Part shown: in pieces, positions 1 through 10,247 of the stretch
How the letters are laid out: each line of letters begins with the position of its first letter
Position numbering within the stretch: the stretch's first letter is position 1
Assembly (NCBI RefSeq): GCF_011758745.1
Contig: NZ_JAANOV010000001.1
Span: forward strand, 3,534,001 to 3,598,000
Length of the DNA stretch: 64,000 nt
Direction of reading: 5' to 3'
Origin: Amycolatopsis granulosa
Lineage (GTDB): Bacteria; Actinomycetota; Actinomycetes; Mycobacteriales; Pseudonocardiaceae
Program-made: the position numbers and the translations under genes
Notes under the pieces: model-generated
Told to the model about the DNA's origin: nothing
Database searches by the model: none
Seen by the model: only the letters and a program-made list of their open reading frames with translations

Positions 1-1820
<1,820 letters not shown>

Positions 1821-1879
1821 GGTGTGTTCCCTCCTGGTGTGCCTTGTGCGCAGCTCTTGAGCTGCGGTTTCGCGCCCGC

Positions 1880-1900
1880 GTTGAGCGCTTCCCACTCAAG
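1880..1900. promoter_or_regulatory. HAIR element (HspR operator), gene-proximal
   Basis: The site reads GTTGAGC-N7-ACTCAAG, an imperfect match to the HspR-associated inverted repeat CTTGAGT-N7-ACTCAAG. It lies 60-80 bp upstream of the dnaK start. In actinobacteria HspR binds such boxes and represses the dnaK operon, with DnaK as co-repressor. The match is seen in the sequence; HspR control is inferred from the family. Confidence 0.88.
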
Positions 1901-1955
1901 TTCTATCTCGGGCGCGCGATGGGCGTCAACCAGACTTGAGTGCTACTCGCTCAAC
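1901..1955 (-). promoter_or_regulatory. dnaK promoter with second HAIR element
   Basis: A second HAIR box, CTTGAGT-N7-GCTCAAC, lies at 1935-1955. Between the two boxes, on the minus strand, is a plausible promoter: -35 TTGACG (complement of 1924-1929), a 17-base spacer and -10 ATAGAA (complement of 1901-1906). Operators on both sides of the promoter fit tight repression by HspR. Confidence 0.8.
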
Positions 1956-2020
1956 CTTTCTGACAGGGTAACGAGCGGGTTCGCGCCGTTGTTCCCGGCG
2001 TCCCGGAACTTCCCGGGGGA

Positions 2021-2692
2021 TCAAGCCTGCGCCACCGACACATCGCCGCTGGTGCTGCTGACCTCGAGGACGTGCTGGGCGGCCGGGTCCTGCGCCACGT
2101 CGATGTGCCGGTCGCCGCTCATGGTGTTCCCGGAGACGCGGTAGCGGTCCCGGGGAACGACGACGCGGACGTCGCCGCTGGCGGTTTCGGCCCGCACGTC
2201 CTGCGGGACGCTCAACCGCACCTCGATGTCGCCGGATTTGGCGTTGGTGGTGACCGGGCCAGTGACATCGCGAACCTCGATGTCACCGGAGCTGGTGCGC
2301 AGGTCGGCCGAGGCGGCGCCGTAGACGGTCAGGTCGCCGGAGCGGACCTCGCCGTTCACGGTCGTCCCCCGGGGCGCGACGATGTCGTAGTCGACCGTGC
2401 AGTCGCGGCCGCATCCGTCGAGCCGGAGCCGCCCGCCGTCGACGGTGAAGGCGTCGCCGGGCCGGTCACCCCGGTAGTGGTACGTCTGGTGCACCGAGGT
2501 GGTGGCCGTGTCCTCGATGCGGACGCGCACGTCTCCCGAGTCGTTGTCGATCTGGACCACCGAGACCGGCTGGGTGACGTCGGCGCTGGCTTCCGCACGG
2601 GCCGAGTTCGGCCACCAGTTCCACCCCAGCGCGATCCCGGCCCCGACGACGATCAAGGCGACCCCGCCGATCGCGAGTGCAGGCTTGCCCAT
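2021..2692 (-). CDS. DUF4097-family membrane-anchored adhesin-like protein
   Basis: A 223-residue protein with one N-terminal membrane segment (LAIGGVALIVVGAGIALGW) followed by a repetitive beta domain. Phrases such as SGDLTVYG, SSGDIEVRD, SGDIEVRLS and SGDVRVVV recur about every 20 residues, as in DUF4097 beta-helical proteins. The domain probably lies outside the membrane. The ATG at 2692 was chosen because GGGAGGA stands just upstream; a longer frame runs to 2857 but lacks a good ribosome site and would overlap the divergent gene. The molecular function of the family is unknown. Confidence 0.85.
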   Translation of the reverse strand: MGKPALAIGGVALIVVGAGIALGWNWWPNSARAEASADVTQPVSVVQIDNDSGDVRVRIEDTATTSVHQTYHYRGDRPGDAFTVDGGRLRLDGCGRDCTVDYDIVAPRGTTVNGEVRSGDLTVYGAASADLRTSSGDIEVRDVTGPVTTNAKSGDIEVRLSVPQDVRAETASGDVRVVVPRDRYRVSGNTMSGDRHIDVAQDPAAQHVLEVSSTSGDVSVAQA

Positions 2693-2848
2693 TGCGTCCT
2701 CCCGGATCACGTTTTCGTTGTGGATCACGCTATGGCACGCGGTGGGCCACCGGTATCGGGGAAGCCCCCGGTTCCACCCGGGGGTCACCCGGAATCGCAC
2801 TAGGGTGATCAGCGGCCCCTGCGGCCACACTGTGACGAGGAGGAATCG

Positions 2849-3385
2849 ATGCCACAACCGCCGAACCCCTACGAATTCCTGCCGTCGGTGCCGTCCTTCA
2901 CCGTGCGCAGCGACGACATCGCCGACGGGGAGACGCTCGCCGCTCCGCAGTTGAGCGGCATCTTCGGCGTCCCGGGTGGCGCCGACCGGTCACCGCACCT
3001 GGCGTGGGAGGGCTTCCCCGCCGAGACGAAGAGCTTCGCCGTGACCTGCTACGACCCGGACGCCCCGACGGCCAGCGGCTTCTGGCACTGGGCCGTGTAC
3101 AACATCCCCGCCTCGGTGACCGAGCTGCCCTCCGGCGCCGGTGACGGCTCCGGTCTGCCGCCGGGGGCCGTGACGCTGACCAACGACGGTGGGGTGCGGC
3201 AGTTCCTGGGCGCCGCGCCGCCGCCCGGGCACGGGCCGCACCGGTACTTCTTCGTCGTGCACGCCCTGAACGTCGAGTCGCTGGACCTGCCCGACGGTGC
3301 GACGCCGGCCTTCCTCGGCTTCAACATGTTCGGCACGACCGTCGGCCGGGCGACGATCACCCCGGTGTACGAGAACAAGGGCTGA
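2849..3385 (+). CDS. YbhB/YbcL-type PEBP (Raf kinase inhibitor-like) protein
   Basis: Phosphatidylethanolamine-binding-protein fold, 178 residues, the usual bacterial length. The ligand-pocket signature [13 protein letters not shown] is at about residues 68-80, and a later [10 protein letters not shown] strand carries the second conserved His region. There is no signal peptide, so the protein is cytosolic. A GAGGAGG ribosome site precedes the ATG. It is transcribed away from the DUF4097 gene. The bacterial role is not defined; ligand binding is inferred from the family. Confidence 0.92.
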   Translation: MPQPPNPYEFLPSVPSFTVRSDDIADGETLAAPQLSGIFGVPGGADRSPHLAWEGFPAETKSFAVTCYDPDAPTASGFWHWAVYNIPASVTELPSGAGDGSGLPPGAVTLTNDGGVRQFLGAAPPPGHGPHRYFFVVHALNVESLDLPDGATPAFLGFNMFGTTVGRATITPVYENKG

Positions 3386-3437
3386 CGCGCCGCGCGGTGG
3401 CGTCGCGGGCCGGCGGCGCCACCGGGGCCCCGGCAGC

Positions 3438-4364
3438 TCACGCGGTGACGTCGGCCGGTAGCCGGCCGCTCGGGCGCTCGGTGATGATTTCGATGTCCGG
3501 TGAGCCGTCGAGCCGCAGCGCGCAGGGCACCAGGTCGCCGCTCGCGTCGGGCGAGGTGCGCACCCACTCCTCGATCTCCCCGGCCCAGGCCGAGCTCGCG
3601 CCCGCCACGACGATGTGGTCCGGGCTGATCAGCCCCACCACCACGGTGTCCTCGCCGACCTTCCCGGCGGCGTTCTCGTGGAAGTCGTCCAGCACGATCG
3701 CGGACCCGGCGCACAGGTTGTCGTCGCCGCGGCCCAGGGTGAGCAGGGTGCCCTTCTCCGCATCGGTGTACGTCCTGAGGACCAGCCCCCGCTTGAGGTT
3801 GGTCATCGCTTCGCCCGCCAGCGCCAGGTACTCGTCCTCGCTCATCGCCTCGACCGTGTTCCGCATCAGGTGGAGCATGCCGACCCGGCCGGCGGAGGTG
3901 ACCGTGGTCCGCGCGAAGCCGAGGTAGAGCCTGCCCGCCACCACCGGCACGGAGGCGTAGTGCTCCAACGGGCTGTCGTGGGTGTGCAGGACGGGCAGCC
4001 ATTCGCCGTCTTCCCCGTCGTCCGCGACCGTCTCCTCGGCGCGCTCCCGCGCTGCTTCCTCGGCGGCCCGCGCCATCACCTCGCCCGCGTGTGCCAGTGC
4101 CGCGCTCCAGTCGTCACCCTCGGGGCGGTCGAACTGGTGGGTGCGCTCGACGCGGCCGAACATCCCGGCCAGGAAAACCCGGTCCACCCGGGACGGCTGC
4201 CACAGGCAGTGCACCCTGGTCACGTCCGTGGCCTGGATGTTGCGCTCCGCCTGCACCTGGCGCCACGCCTGCCGCACGGCGTCCTCGTCCTTCGCCGGCG
4301 CAACTCCCCGGGCCAGATCGTCCTCCCTGCCCTTGACCTGGAAGATGACGATGTTCATGTCCAT
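3438..4364 (-). CDS. Conserved hypothetical protein (no family recognised)
   Basis: About 308 residues, cytosolic, acidic, with no membrane segment. It begins MDMNIVIFQVKGRED. An internal run of A/E/R residues (about 115-135) looks helical or coiled, and the C-terminal half has short hydrophobic strands (TVVVGLISPDHIVVAG). It lies downstream of the TetR gene on the same strand with a short gap, so it may be co-transcribed. The start is uncertain: ATG at 4364 or 4358, GTG at 4370, or a frame extension to 4412, none with a strong ribosome site. I do not recognise a function. Confidence 0.7.
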   Translation of the reverse strand: MDMNIVIFQVKGREDDLARGVAPAKDEDAVRQAWRQVQAERNIQATDVTRVHCLWQPSRVDRVFLAGMFGRVERTHQFDRPEGDDWSAALAHAGEVMARAAEEAARERAEETVADDGEDGEWLPVLHTHDSPLEHYASVPVVAGRLYLGFARTTVTSAGRVGMLHLMRNTVEAMSEDEYLALAGEAMTNLKRGLVLRTYTDAEKGTLLTLGRGDDNLCAGSAIVLDDFHENAAGKVGEDTVVVGLISPDHIVVAGASSAWAGEIEEWVRTSPDASGDLVPCALRLDGSPDIEIITERPSGRLPADVTA

Positions 4365-4428
4365 GTCCACGCGTTCTGGACGTGGTTGAACCATGTTCGG
4401 TTGCCCGTTCAACGCGGGCTTGCCCGGT

Positions 4429-4989
4429 TCAACGCGGTTTGAGAAGGTACTCCACCGTCGGCCGCAGCTCTTCCGCCGTCGGCGGCTCGTCGTCGATCAG
4501 GCCCTGGATGAGCAGGCCGTCGATGCCGGCCAGGAACACCCGCAACGCCACCAGGTCGTCCGGCCGCACCATCGACGTCAGCACGTCCAGCCACCGCCGT
4601 GCGGCGGGCCGCAACTCCGGTCGCCGCGCGGCCAGCAGGTACAGCTCGTACTCCGCCATCGTCCGGCCGCGCCGCGGTCCGAGCGCCTCCGCCAGTAGCG
4701 TGGCCACTTCGGACGCCCCGCGGCTGCCCCGGGAGCGCGCCCGGTCGATCGTCCAGTACACCTCGGTCGCCATGTCGCGCGCGCACGAGATCAACGTCGC
4801 GATCAGCAGGTCGTCCAGTGTTTCGAAGTGGTACGTCGTCGAGGTCGTGGGCACCCCGGCCTCCGCGGCCACCGTCCGGTGCGTGACCCCGGCGACCCCG
4901 TCCCGCTCGATCACCCGCAGTGCCGCGTCGATGATTTCCTGCCGACGCTTCTCGCCGCGCGCCCGGCGGCCGTCGCGCTGCGGTTTCAC
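4429..4989 (-). CDS. TetR-family transcriptional regulator
   Basis: A 186-residue regulator whose N-terminal HTH (about residues 15-60, with AAEAGVPTTSTTYHFETLDDLL) is typical of TetR; the C-terminal ligand domain is unassigned. The GTG start overlaps the stop of the upstream SMR efflux gene as GTGA, so the two are translationally coupled. The simplest reading is a repressor of the efflux gene acting at the palindrome at 5320-5341. A longer frame to 5220 is open only because it lies antisense or out of phase over the SMR gene. Confidence 0.9.
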   Translation of the reverse strand: MKPQRDGRRARGEKRRQEIIDAALRVIERDGVAGVTHRTVAAEAGVPTTSTTYHFETLDDLLIATLISCARDMATEVYWTIDRARSRGSRGASEVATLLAEALGPRRGRTMAEYELYLLAARRPELRPAARRWLDVLTSMVRPDDLVALRVFLAGIDGLLIQGLIDDEPPTAEELRPTVEYLLKPR

Positions 4990-5309
4990 GCCGAGCCCAC
5001 CTCGATCAGCACGACCCCGCCGATCACCAGCGCCAGCCCGGCCACGATGGTCAGGTTGACCGTCTCCCCGAGGAACAGCACCCCGATCAGTGCGACGGCC
5101 GCGACGCCCACCGCCGCCCAGATCGCGTACGCCACCCCGACCGGCATCCCGCGCTTGAGCACGCTCGCGAGCGCGGCGAACGCGACGAGGTACCCGGCCA
5201 CCACGACCAGCGAGGGCCACAGTTTGGTGAAGCCCTCCGACAACTTCATCGAAACAGTAGCGGTGACCTCGGCCGCGATGGCCAGAGCGAGGAGCAAATA
5301 GGCAACCAT
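4986..5309 (-). CDS. Small multidrug resistance (SMR) efflux protein, EmrE/QacE type
   Basis: 107 residues with four transmembrane helices. The essential membrane Glu of SMR proteins is in the first helix (AIAAEVTATVSMKLSEG, Glu14). The second helix carries the usual A/G-rich packing face and the third the GVAYAIWAAVG signature. SMR proteins act as dimers that exchange protons for cationic drugs or guanidinium. It is the first gene of an operon with a TetR regulator. Confidence 0.94.
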   Translation of the reverse strand: MVAYLLLALAIAAEVTATVSMKLSEGFTKLWPSLVVVAGYLVAFAALASVLKRGMPVGVAYAIWAAVGVAAVALIGVLFLGETVNLTIVAGLALVIGGVVLIEVGSA

Positions 5310-5319
5310 CTCGTTAAAC

Positions 5320-5341
5320 TACCGGTACGATCGTCCCGGTA
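5320..5341. promoter_or_regulatory. Candidate TetR operator (near-perfect palindrome)
   Basis: A 22-bp inverted repeat, TACCGGTACGA / TCGTCCCGGTA, with a single mismatched pair. It begins 11 bp upstream of the SMR start codon. Its size, symmetry and place directly upstream of the efflux-tetR operon suit a TetR operator; binding is inferred. The rest of 5310-5453 is the divergent promoter region of the Fe-S reductase gene. Confidence 0.65.
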
Positions 5342-5453
5342 TCCAGCGAGTCCTACGCCACACTCGTGGGACTCGAGTCGCGCCGATCGGTTACTCATGG
5401 GTAAATCCGGTTAGGCTCCCGCCAACCCACCACACGGACGAAAGGCCCCGATC

Positions 5454-7739
5454 ATGGGTGCACTGCAGATCACGCTGGGCGTGGTCGGCGTCGCCGTAAG
5501 CATCGTCGCTTGGATCATGTTCGGCACCGGCGTGTACCGGATGGTCCGGATCATCCGGCTCGGACAACCGGACGGCACGCGCAACGGCCCGTTCGGGCCG
5601 CGCCTCGCCACGCTGATCAAGGAGTTCGCCGCCCACACGCGGATGAACAAGTTCCGCCACGTCGGCCCCTGGCACTGGCTGGTCATGTGGGGCTTCCTGA
5701 TCGGCTCGCTGTCCTGGTTCGAGGCGTACGGCGAGACGTTCGACCCGCACTTCCACTGGCCGGTCATCGGCGCCTGGAGCATCTGGCTGCTGCTCACCGA
5801 ACTGCTCGGGCTGGGCACCGTGGTCGGCGGCCTCGCCCTGGTGGTCGTCCGCCAGCTCAACCACCCGCGCCGCGCCGACCGGCAGTCGCGCTTCGCCGGG
5901 TCGAACTTCAAGCAGGCCTACTTCGTCGAGACCGTGGTGATCGTCGAGGGCCTGGGCATCCTCGGCGTGAAGGCGTTCAAGATCTCCAGCGGCATCGAGG
6001 ACCCGGCGCTGTGGACGAGCTTCGTCACGAAGCCGCTCGCCGAGATCCTGCCGGCCAGCACGGTCGCGGTCACCATCACCGCGCTGGTCAAGCTGCTGTC
6101 CGGGATGATCTGGCTCTACGTCGTGGGCCAGACGCTGACCATGGGCGTGGCCTGGCACCGGTTCAGCGCGTTCTTCAACATCTACTTCAAGCGCGAGGAC
6201 GACGGCGGGGTCGCGCTGGGCCGGCTCAAGCCGATGATGAGCGGGGGCAAGCCGCTCGACTTCGAGGAGGCCGACCCGGAGAAGGACGTCTTCGGGGCCG
6301 GCCGGGTCGAGGACTTCAGCTGGAAGGGCTGGCTGGACTTCACCACCTGCACCGAGTGCGGCCGCTGCCAGTCGCAGTGCCCGGCGTGGAACACCGGCAA
6401 GCCGTTGTCGCCGAAGCTGGTCATCACGCAGCTGCGCGACCACGCCTACGCGAAGGCGCCGTACCTGCTCGCCGGTGGCAAGAAGGACGTCACCGGGGAA
6501 GAGGTGGGCCTGACCGGCGAGAACCCGTACGCCGGCATCGACGTGCTCGCCCTGGCCGAGGCGGAGCGGCCGCTGGTCGGCGATGACGGCGGTGTCATCG
6601 ACCCGGACGTGCTCTGGTCGTGCACCACCTGCGGTGCCTGCGTCGAGCAGTGCCCGGTGGACATCGAGCACGTCGACCACATCGTCGACATGCGGCGCTA
6701 CCAGGTGATGATCGAGTCGAACTTCCCGACCGAGCTGAACGGGATGTTCAAGAACCTGGAGAACAAGGGCAACCCGTGGGGCCAGAACGCCAAGGACCGG
6801 TTGGCCTGGGCGGAGGACCTGGACTTCGAGGTGCCGGTGTTCGACGGCGAGCTGGGCGACACCGAGTACCTGTTCTGGGTCGGCTGCGCCGGTGCGTTCG
6901 AAGACCGCGCGAAGAAGACGACCCGCGCGGTCGCCGAGCTGCTGCACATCGCCGGGGTCAAGTACGCGGTGCTCGGCCCGGAGGAGTCCTGCACCGGTGA
7001 CCCGGCCCGCCGCGCCGGCAACGAGTTCCTGTTCCAGATGCTCGCGCAGCAGAACGTCGAGGTGCTGAACTCGGTGTTCGAGGGGCGCGAGCCGGGCAAC
7101 CGCAAGATCGTCGCGACCTGTGCGCACTGCTTCAACACCCTCGCCAACGAGTACCCCGAGCTGGGTGGGCAGTTCGAGGTGGTGCACCACACGCAGCTGC
7201 TGAACCGCCTGGTGCGGGAGAAGCGGCTGGTGCCGGTGGCGCCGATCGCGGACGACGTCACCTACCACGACCCGTGCTACCTCGGCCGCCACAACAAGGT
7301 GTACGAGGCGCCGCGTGAGCTGGTCGGCGCGTCCGGCGCGCAGTTCCGCGAGATGCCGCGGCACGGGGACCGGTCGATGTGCTGCGGCGCGGGCGGTGCC
7401 CGGATGTGGATGGAAGAGAAGATCGGCAAGCGGATCAACATCGAGCGCGTGGACGAAGCGCTCGGCACCGCACCGTCGAAGATCGCGACCGGCTGCCCGT
7501 TCTGCCGGGTGATGCTCACCGACGGGGTGACCGCGCGGCAGAACGACGGCAAGGCGAGCGAGAAGGTCGAGGTCGTGGACGTCTCGCAGCTGCTGTTGTC
7601 GGCGGTCAAGCGCCGCCCGCAGCCCGAACCGGCGCCCGGCGCGGAGTCGCTGCCCGCCGTCGAGTCGGACCCGCTGGAGGCGGACGCCCGGACCGACAAG
7701 GTGCCCACCGGAACCCCGCTGCCCGCCGAGGACAAGTAG
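5454..7739 (+). CDS. Membrane Fe-S-binding reductase with CCG domains (Rv0338c-like)
   Basis: 761 residues. The N-terminal part (about 1-230) has several transmembrane segments like a NarI-type quinol-linked domain. Two 4Fe-4S motifs follow: CTECGRCQSQCP near residue 298 and CTTCGACVEQCP near 389. After them come CCG-type cysteine-rich domains (HDPCYLG and CCGAGGARMW near 640), as in heterodisulfide-reductase HdrD and glycolate-oxidase GlpC-like proteins. The family is widespread in actinobacteria; a role in membrane electron transfer is inferred and the partner is not known. The ATG has GAAAGG upstream. The C-terminal tail is acidic and Pro-rich. Confidence 0.9.
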   Translation: MGALQITLGVVGVAVSIVAWIMFGTGVYRMVRIIRLGQPDGTRNGPFGPRLATLIKEFAAHTRMNKFRHVGPWHWLVMWGFLIGSLSWFEAYGETFDPHFHWPVIGAWSIWLLLTELLGLGTVVGGLALVVVRQLNHPRRADRQSRFAGSNFKQAYFVETVVIVEGLGILGVKAFKISSGIEDPALWTSFVTKPLAEILPASTVAVTITALVKLLSGMIWLYVVGQTLTMGVAWHRFSAFFNIYFKREDDGGVALGRLKPMMSGGKPLDFEEADPEKDVFGAGRVEDFSWKGWLDFTTCTECGRCQSQCPAWNTGKPLSPKLVITQLRDHAYAKAPYLLAGGKKDVTGEEVGLTGENPYAGIDVLALAEAERPLVGDDGGVIDPDVLWSCTTCGACVEQCPVDIEHVDHIVDMRRYQVMIESNFPTELNGMFKNLENKGNPWGQNAKDRLAWAEDLDFEVPVFDGELGDTEYLFWVGCAGAFEDRAKKTTRAVAELLHIAGVKYAVLGPEESCTGDPARRAGNEFLFQMLAQQNVEVLNSVFEGREPGNRKIVATCAHCFNTLANEYPELGGQFEVVHHTQLLNRLVREKRLVPVAPIADDVTYHDPCYLGRHNKVYEAPRELVGASGAQFREMPRHGDRSMCCGAGGARMWMEEKIGKRINIERVDEALGTAPSKIATGCPFCRVMLTDGVTARQNDGKASEKVEVVDVSQLLLSAVKRRPQPEPAPGAESLPAVESDPLEADARTDKVPTGTPLPAEDK

Positions 7740-7760
7740 CCCGGCGAGCTCGGACCGCGG

Positions 7761-7786
7761 GGGCGCCACCGGAACTGGTGGCGCCC
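7761..7786 (+). terminator. Rho-independent-type hairpin after Fe-S reductase
   Basis: A perfect 10-bp stem, GGGCGCCACC / GGTGGCGCCC, with a 6-base loop, 22 bp after the stop codon. There is no U-tract, as is usual in this phylum. It may also serve the small genes converging from the right. Confidence 0.75.
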
Positions 7787-7805
7787 TCGCGCGTAAGAGA
7801 CCAGC

Positions 7806-7937
7806 TCAGTCGCGCAGGGCGGCGGCTGCTGCCGCGGACATCGTGGATTTGATCGTTCCCAGCGTGCCGGTGTCCTTGCCGGCCGGCGCGCGCACCCGAT
7901 AACCGGGCAGCTGCTCCGAGATCAGAGCCGGCGGCAC
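7806..7937 (-). CDS. Small hypothetical protein (43 aa) overlapping zinc-ribbon gene
   Basis: A short frame starting at a GTG inside the last codons of the zinc-ribbon gene. It encodes a peptide starting MPPALISEQLPGYRV and ending in an Ala run and LRD. The overlap suggests translational coupling. There are no recognisable domains, and codon usage is only weakly informative at this length. Confidence 0.4.
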   Translation of the reverse strand: MPPALISEQLPGYRVRAPAGKDTGTLGTIKSTMSAAAAAALRD

Positions 7938-8143
7938 CGGTCACAGCGCGGCTCGGGCGTCCAGGCCCGCGCCTGCGCGCCGAGTTCCGCGCGGATCCGG
8001 TGGCGCGGCTTGACGTTTCCGGCCTCGTCCTGCCACGGCGTGCCGAACACCCGCATTTCGCGTCGCCGTTCCCCGCACACCGGACAGCGCACGCGGCGGA
8101 AGACCCGACGGCTCGCCACCTGGCCGTGCCGCCCTCCCGACAT
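7922..8143 (-). CDS. Small zinc-ribbon-like protein
   Basis: 73 residues, basic, with CPVCGERR at about 22-29 and CDRCRR at the C-terminus. The four cysteines could bind one zinc. The ATG at 8143 follows GAAGGGG and is preferred over an upstream extension to 8191. It is divergent from the HTH gene at 8396. The family is unknown; nucleic-acid binding is a guess from the Cys pairs and basic charge. Confidence 0.6.
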   Translation of the reverse strand: MSGGRHGQVASRRVFRRVRCPVCGERRREMRVFGTPWQDEAGNVKPRHRIRAELGAQARAWTPEPRCDRCRRL

Positions 8144-8395
8144 GTCACCCCTTCCGCACCCGGAAGTTGGACGAGCCGGAATGCTATCCACAGTGTGCCG
8201 CGGCGAGCACGAGTGGAGCCGGCCCGGTGCGTCCGCGACAGTGGGCGGGCGGGCTCGACGTGATGCTTCCGCGTCCCGCCGGCCACCTCAATAGCCCGAT
8301 CGAGTCAAACCGGCCAACCGGGACACCAAGGTATTTCGGGCCAATGAGGCCATAGGTCGTGCGGACCGCACGCGTCACCCAATACGGTGACGATC

Positions 8396-8608
8396 ATGAC
8401 TGCACACCGACGCACGGTGGGCTCGGGTGAGCTCGCGGCCGAGCTCGGCCTGTCGCGGCGTTCGATCAGCCGGTACGCCGAGCGCGGCTGGATCAAACCG
8501 GCACTCGTCACCCCCGGCGGCCAGTACCGCTGGGATGTCGAGGACGTGCGCAACCAGCTCGAGGCACTGCGGGACCGGCACACCAACCAGCGCCGCCTGT
8601 CCACCTAG
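8396..8608 (+). CDS. Small MerR/excisionase-like HTH protein
   Basis: 70 residues, almost entirely one winged-helix HTH: GELAAELGLSRRSISRYAERGWIKPALVTPGG, then YRWDVEDVRNQL. This is the pattern of HTH_17/MerR-N domains. It has no sensory domain, so it is a stand-alone DNA-binding protein. The ATG at 8396 follows GGTGA; a GTG nine bases upstream is an alternative. No phage or integrase gene is next to it, so an excisionase role is not supported. Confidence 0.75.
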   Translation: MTAHRRTVGSGELAAELGLSRRSISRYAERGWIKPALVTPGGQYRWDVEDVRNQLEALRDRHTNQRRLST

Positions 8609-9005
8609 GACCAGAAAGCGCTTTCCCACCCACCCGCCATCCGCGCGTGTTCACCGCCCCGGGCGCCGTGTTGGCCGCTCCGGTCGGCGTGTTGGCCGCT
8701 CCGCGCCACGTGTTGGCCGGGACATCGCATCGTCTCGGGCGCCGAGCCCGGGGCGGCAGCCGGCCCGGGCCGCACCTCGCCCGCCCGAGAGGCAGCCCGG
8801 GCCGGGAGTGCGGCTCTCGCCACAGCGCAGAAGCGTTAGCAGCGCCGCTTGTCGTCATCGACACAGGGACACCGCCCGCAGCCGCAGGTACCGTTGGGCG
8901 GCGCCCGGGCCCGACCGCCCGGGACGGCCGGCCCTGACGGGCCGGAAGCACGTCCCACTGCCGGGACCCGATCGGGACCACCCCGGCTTTTCGGAAGGAA
9001 CTCCC
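8609..9005. other. Intergenic region with tandem repeats, upstream of MFS gene
   Basis: A 397-bp stretch without a convincing gene. The left part holds four 21-bp units (8646-8729). The rest is very GC-rich with several short inverted repeats (for example around 8900-8945). The right end carries the ribosome site GGAAGGA of the MFS gene. Frames running through it are open by composition only. Confidence 0.7.
8646..8729. repeat. 21-bp tandem repeat, four units (site A)
   Basis: Units begin at 8646, 8667, 8688 and 8709, an exact 21-bp period. Each starts with CGTGTT; units two and three share CGTGTTGGCCGCTCC. The reverse complement matches the two-unit repeat at 60311-60352 at about 18 of 21 positions. 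As 21 is a multiple of three, every frame stays open across it. No protein role is supported. It may be a dispersed intergenic element. Confidence 0.85.
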
Positions 9006-10247
9006 TTGCGGCGAAAACTGCCGCCGATGATCCGCGCGCTCGGAAACCACAACTACCGCCTGTGGGCGGCCGCCGATCTCGTGTCGGTGACCGGCACGTG
9101 GATGCAGGTCCTCGGTCTGAACTGGGTGGTGCTGGCCCGCACCGGCTCGGCCACTTCGGTCGGGCTGTCGGTGGTGCTGTCCACCGTCCCGGCCCTGCTC
9201 GTCGGGCCGTGGGCGGGCGCGATCGCCGACCGCTTCCCGCCGCGGCGGATCATCCTCGCGGGCCAGACCACGCACCTGGTCATCGCGCTGCTCCTGGGCT
9301 TCATGGTGTGGCGGGACATGCCGCTGGCCACCGTCTTCGGCCTCACCGCGCTCGCCGGGCTGGTGGGCGCGTTCGAATCGCCCGCGCTGGGCCGGTTCGC
9401 CGGGCAAGTGGTACCCCGGCGCGACCTGGGCAACGCCCTCGCGCTCGGTTCGATCGTCAACTCCGCCGGCCGCGTCCTCGGCATGAGCCTCGCCGGCGTG
9501 CTCGCCGCCGCGGTCGGCAACGCCCTGCTCTTCGTGCTCAACGCGGCCAGCTTCGTGGCCGTGATCGTCACGATCCTCGTCATCCGCACGCACGAGTTGC
9601 ACCCGCTCGCCGTCGCCCGGCCGGAGCGTGCCGGGGTGCGCGCGGGCCTGGCCTACGTGCGCGGCAGCCACCGTCTGGTCGTGTTGTTCACCCTCGGGTT
9701 CGTGCTGTCCGGTCTGGGCCGCAACTACCAGGTGACCATGGCCGCGATGGCCGACGGCCCACTGCACGCGGGGGCCGCCGGTTACGGCCTGCTGTCCGCC
9801 GTCTTCGCGGTCGGCACCGTGATCGGCGGCGTCGTCGCGGCGCGGGTCCGGGAGCTCACCCTGCCGCTGCTGCTCGGCGCCGCCGTGGTGACCAGCGTCC
9901 TGCAGGGGGTCAGCGGGTTCCTGCCCGGCATGCTGGGGTTCGGCGCCGTGATCCTGCCCATCGCCGCCGGGGCGGTCCTCATCGACACCGCGAAGAGCAC
10001 GCGCCTGCAGCTCGACTCGGCGGAGGACATGCGCGGCCGGGTGCTCGCGATCGACGGGGCGGTCGCGGCGGCCGCGGGCGCCACCGGCGCGCCGCTGCTC
10101 GGCTGGATGTGCGAGCGGCTCGGTGCCGGGCACGCGCTCATGGTCGCGGGTGCGGTCACGCTGGTGGCCACCGCGGTGGCGATCCTCGCGGTGCAGCGAG
10201 CGCGCCGCCACGCCGTCGAACCGGTGCTCGTGGCGTCAGCGGCGTGA
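9006..10247 (+). CDS. MFS transporter (MFS_3 / enterobactin-exporter-like)
   Basis: 413 residues with about 12 hydrophobic segments. It starts LRRKLPPMIRALGNHNYRLW, continues with GTWMQVLGLNWVVL in TM1 and has the loop motif GAIADRFPPRRI after TM2, as in drug or siderophore exporters of the DHA3 branch. I chose the TTG at 9006 because GGAAGGA ends seven bases before it; the ATG at 9027 is the alternative. Its 3' end overlaps the 3' end of the convergent MHS transporter gene by 12 bp. The substrate is unknown. Confidence 0.88.
   Translation: MRRKLPPMIRALGNHNYRLWAAADLVSVTGTWMQVLGLNWVVLARTGSATSVGLSVVLSTVPALLVGPWAGAIADRFPPRRIILAGQTTHLVIALLLGFMVWRDMPLATVFGLTALAGLVGAFESPALGRFAGQVVPRRDLGNALALGSIVNSAGRVLGMSLAGVLAAAVGNALLFVLNAASFVAVIVTILVIRTHELHPLAVARPERAGVRAGLAYVRGSHRLVVLFTLGFVLSGLGRNYQVTMAAMADGPLHAGAAGYGLLSAVFAVGTVIGGVVAARVRELTLPLLLGAAVVTSVLQGVSGFLPGMLGFGAVILPIAAGAVLIDTAKSTRLQLDSAEDMRGRVLAIDGAVAAAAGATGAPLLGWMCERLGAGHALMVAGAVTLVATAVAILAVQRARRHAVEPVLVASAA

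Noticed and set aside
7937..8300. Plus-strand frames over the zinc-ribbon gene and its upstream region
   Set aside because: No ribosome sites and Arg/Pro-rich translations; explained as shadows of the minus-strand gene.
8646..8729. CRISPR-like array
   Set aside because: Units are 21 bp and directly abutting with no spacers, and no cas gene is present.
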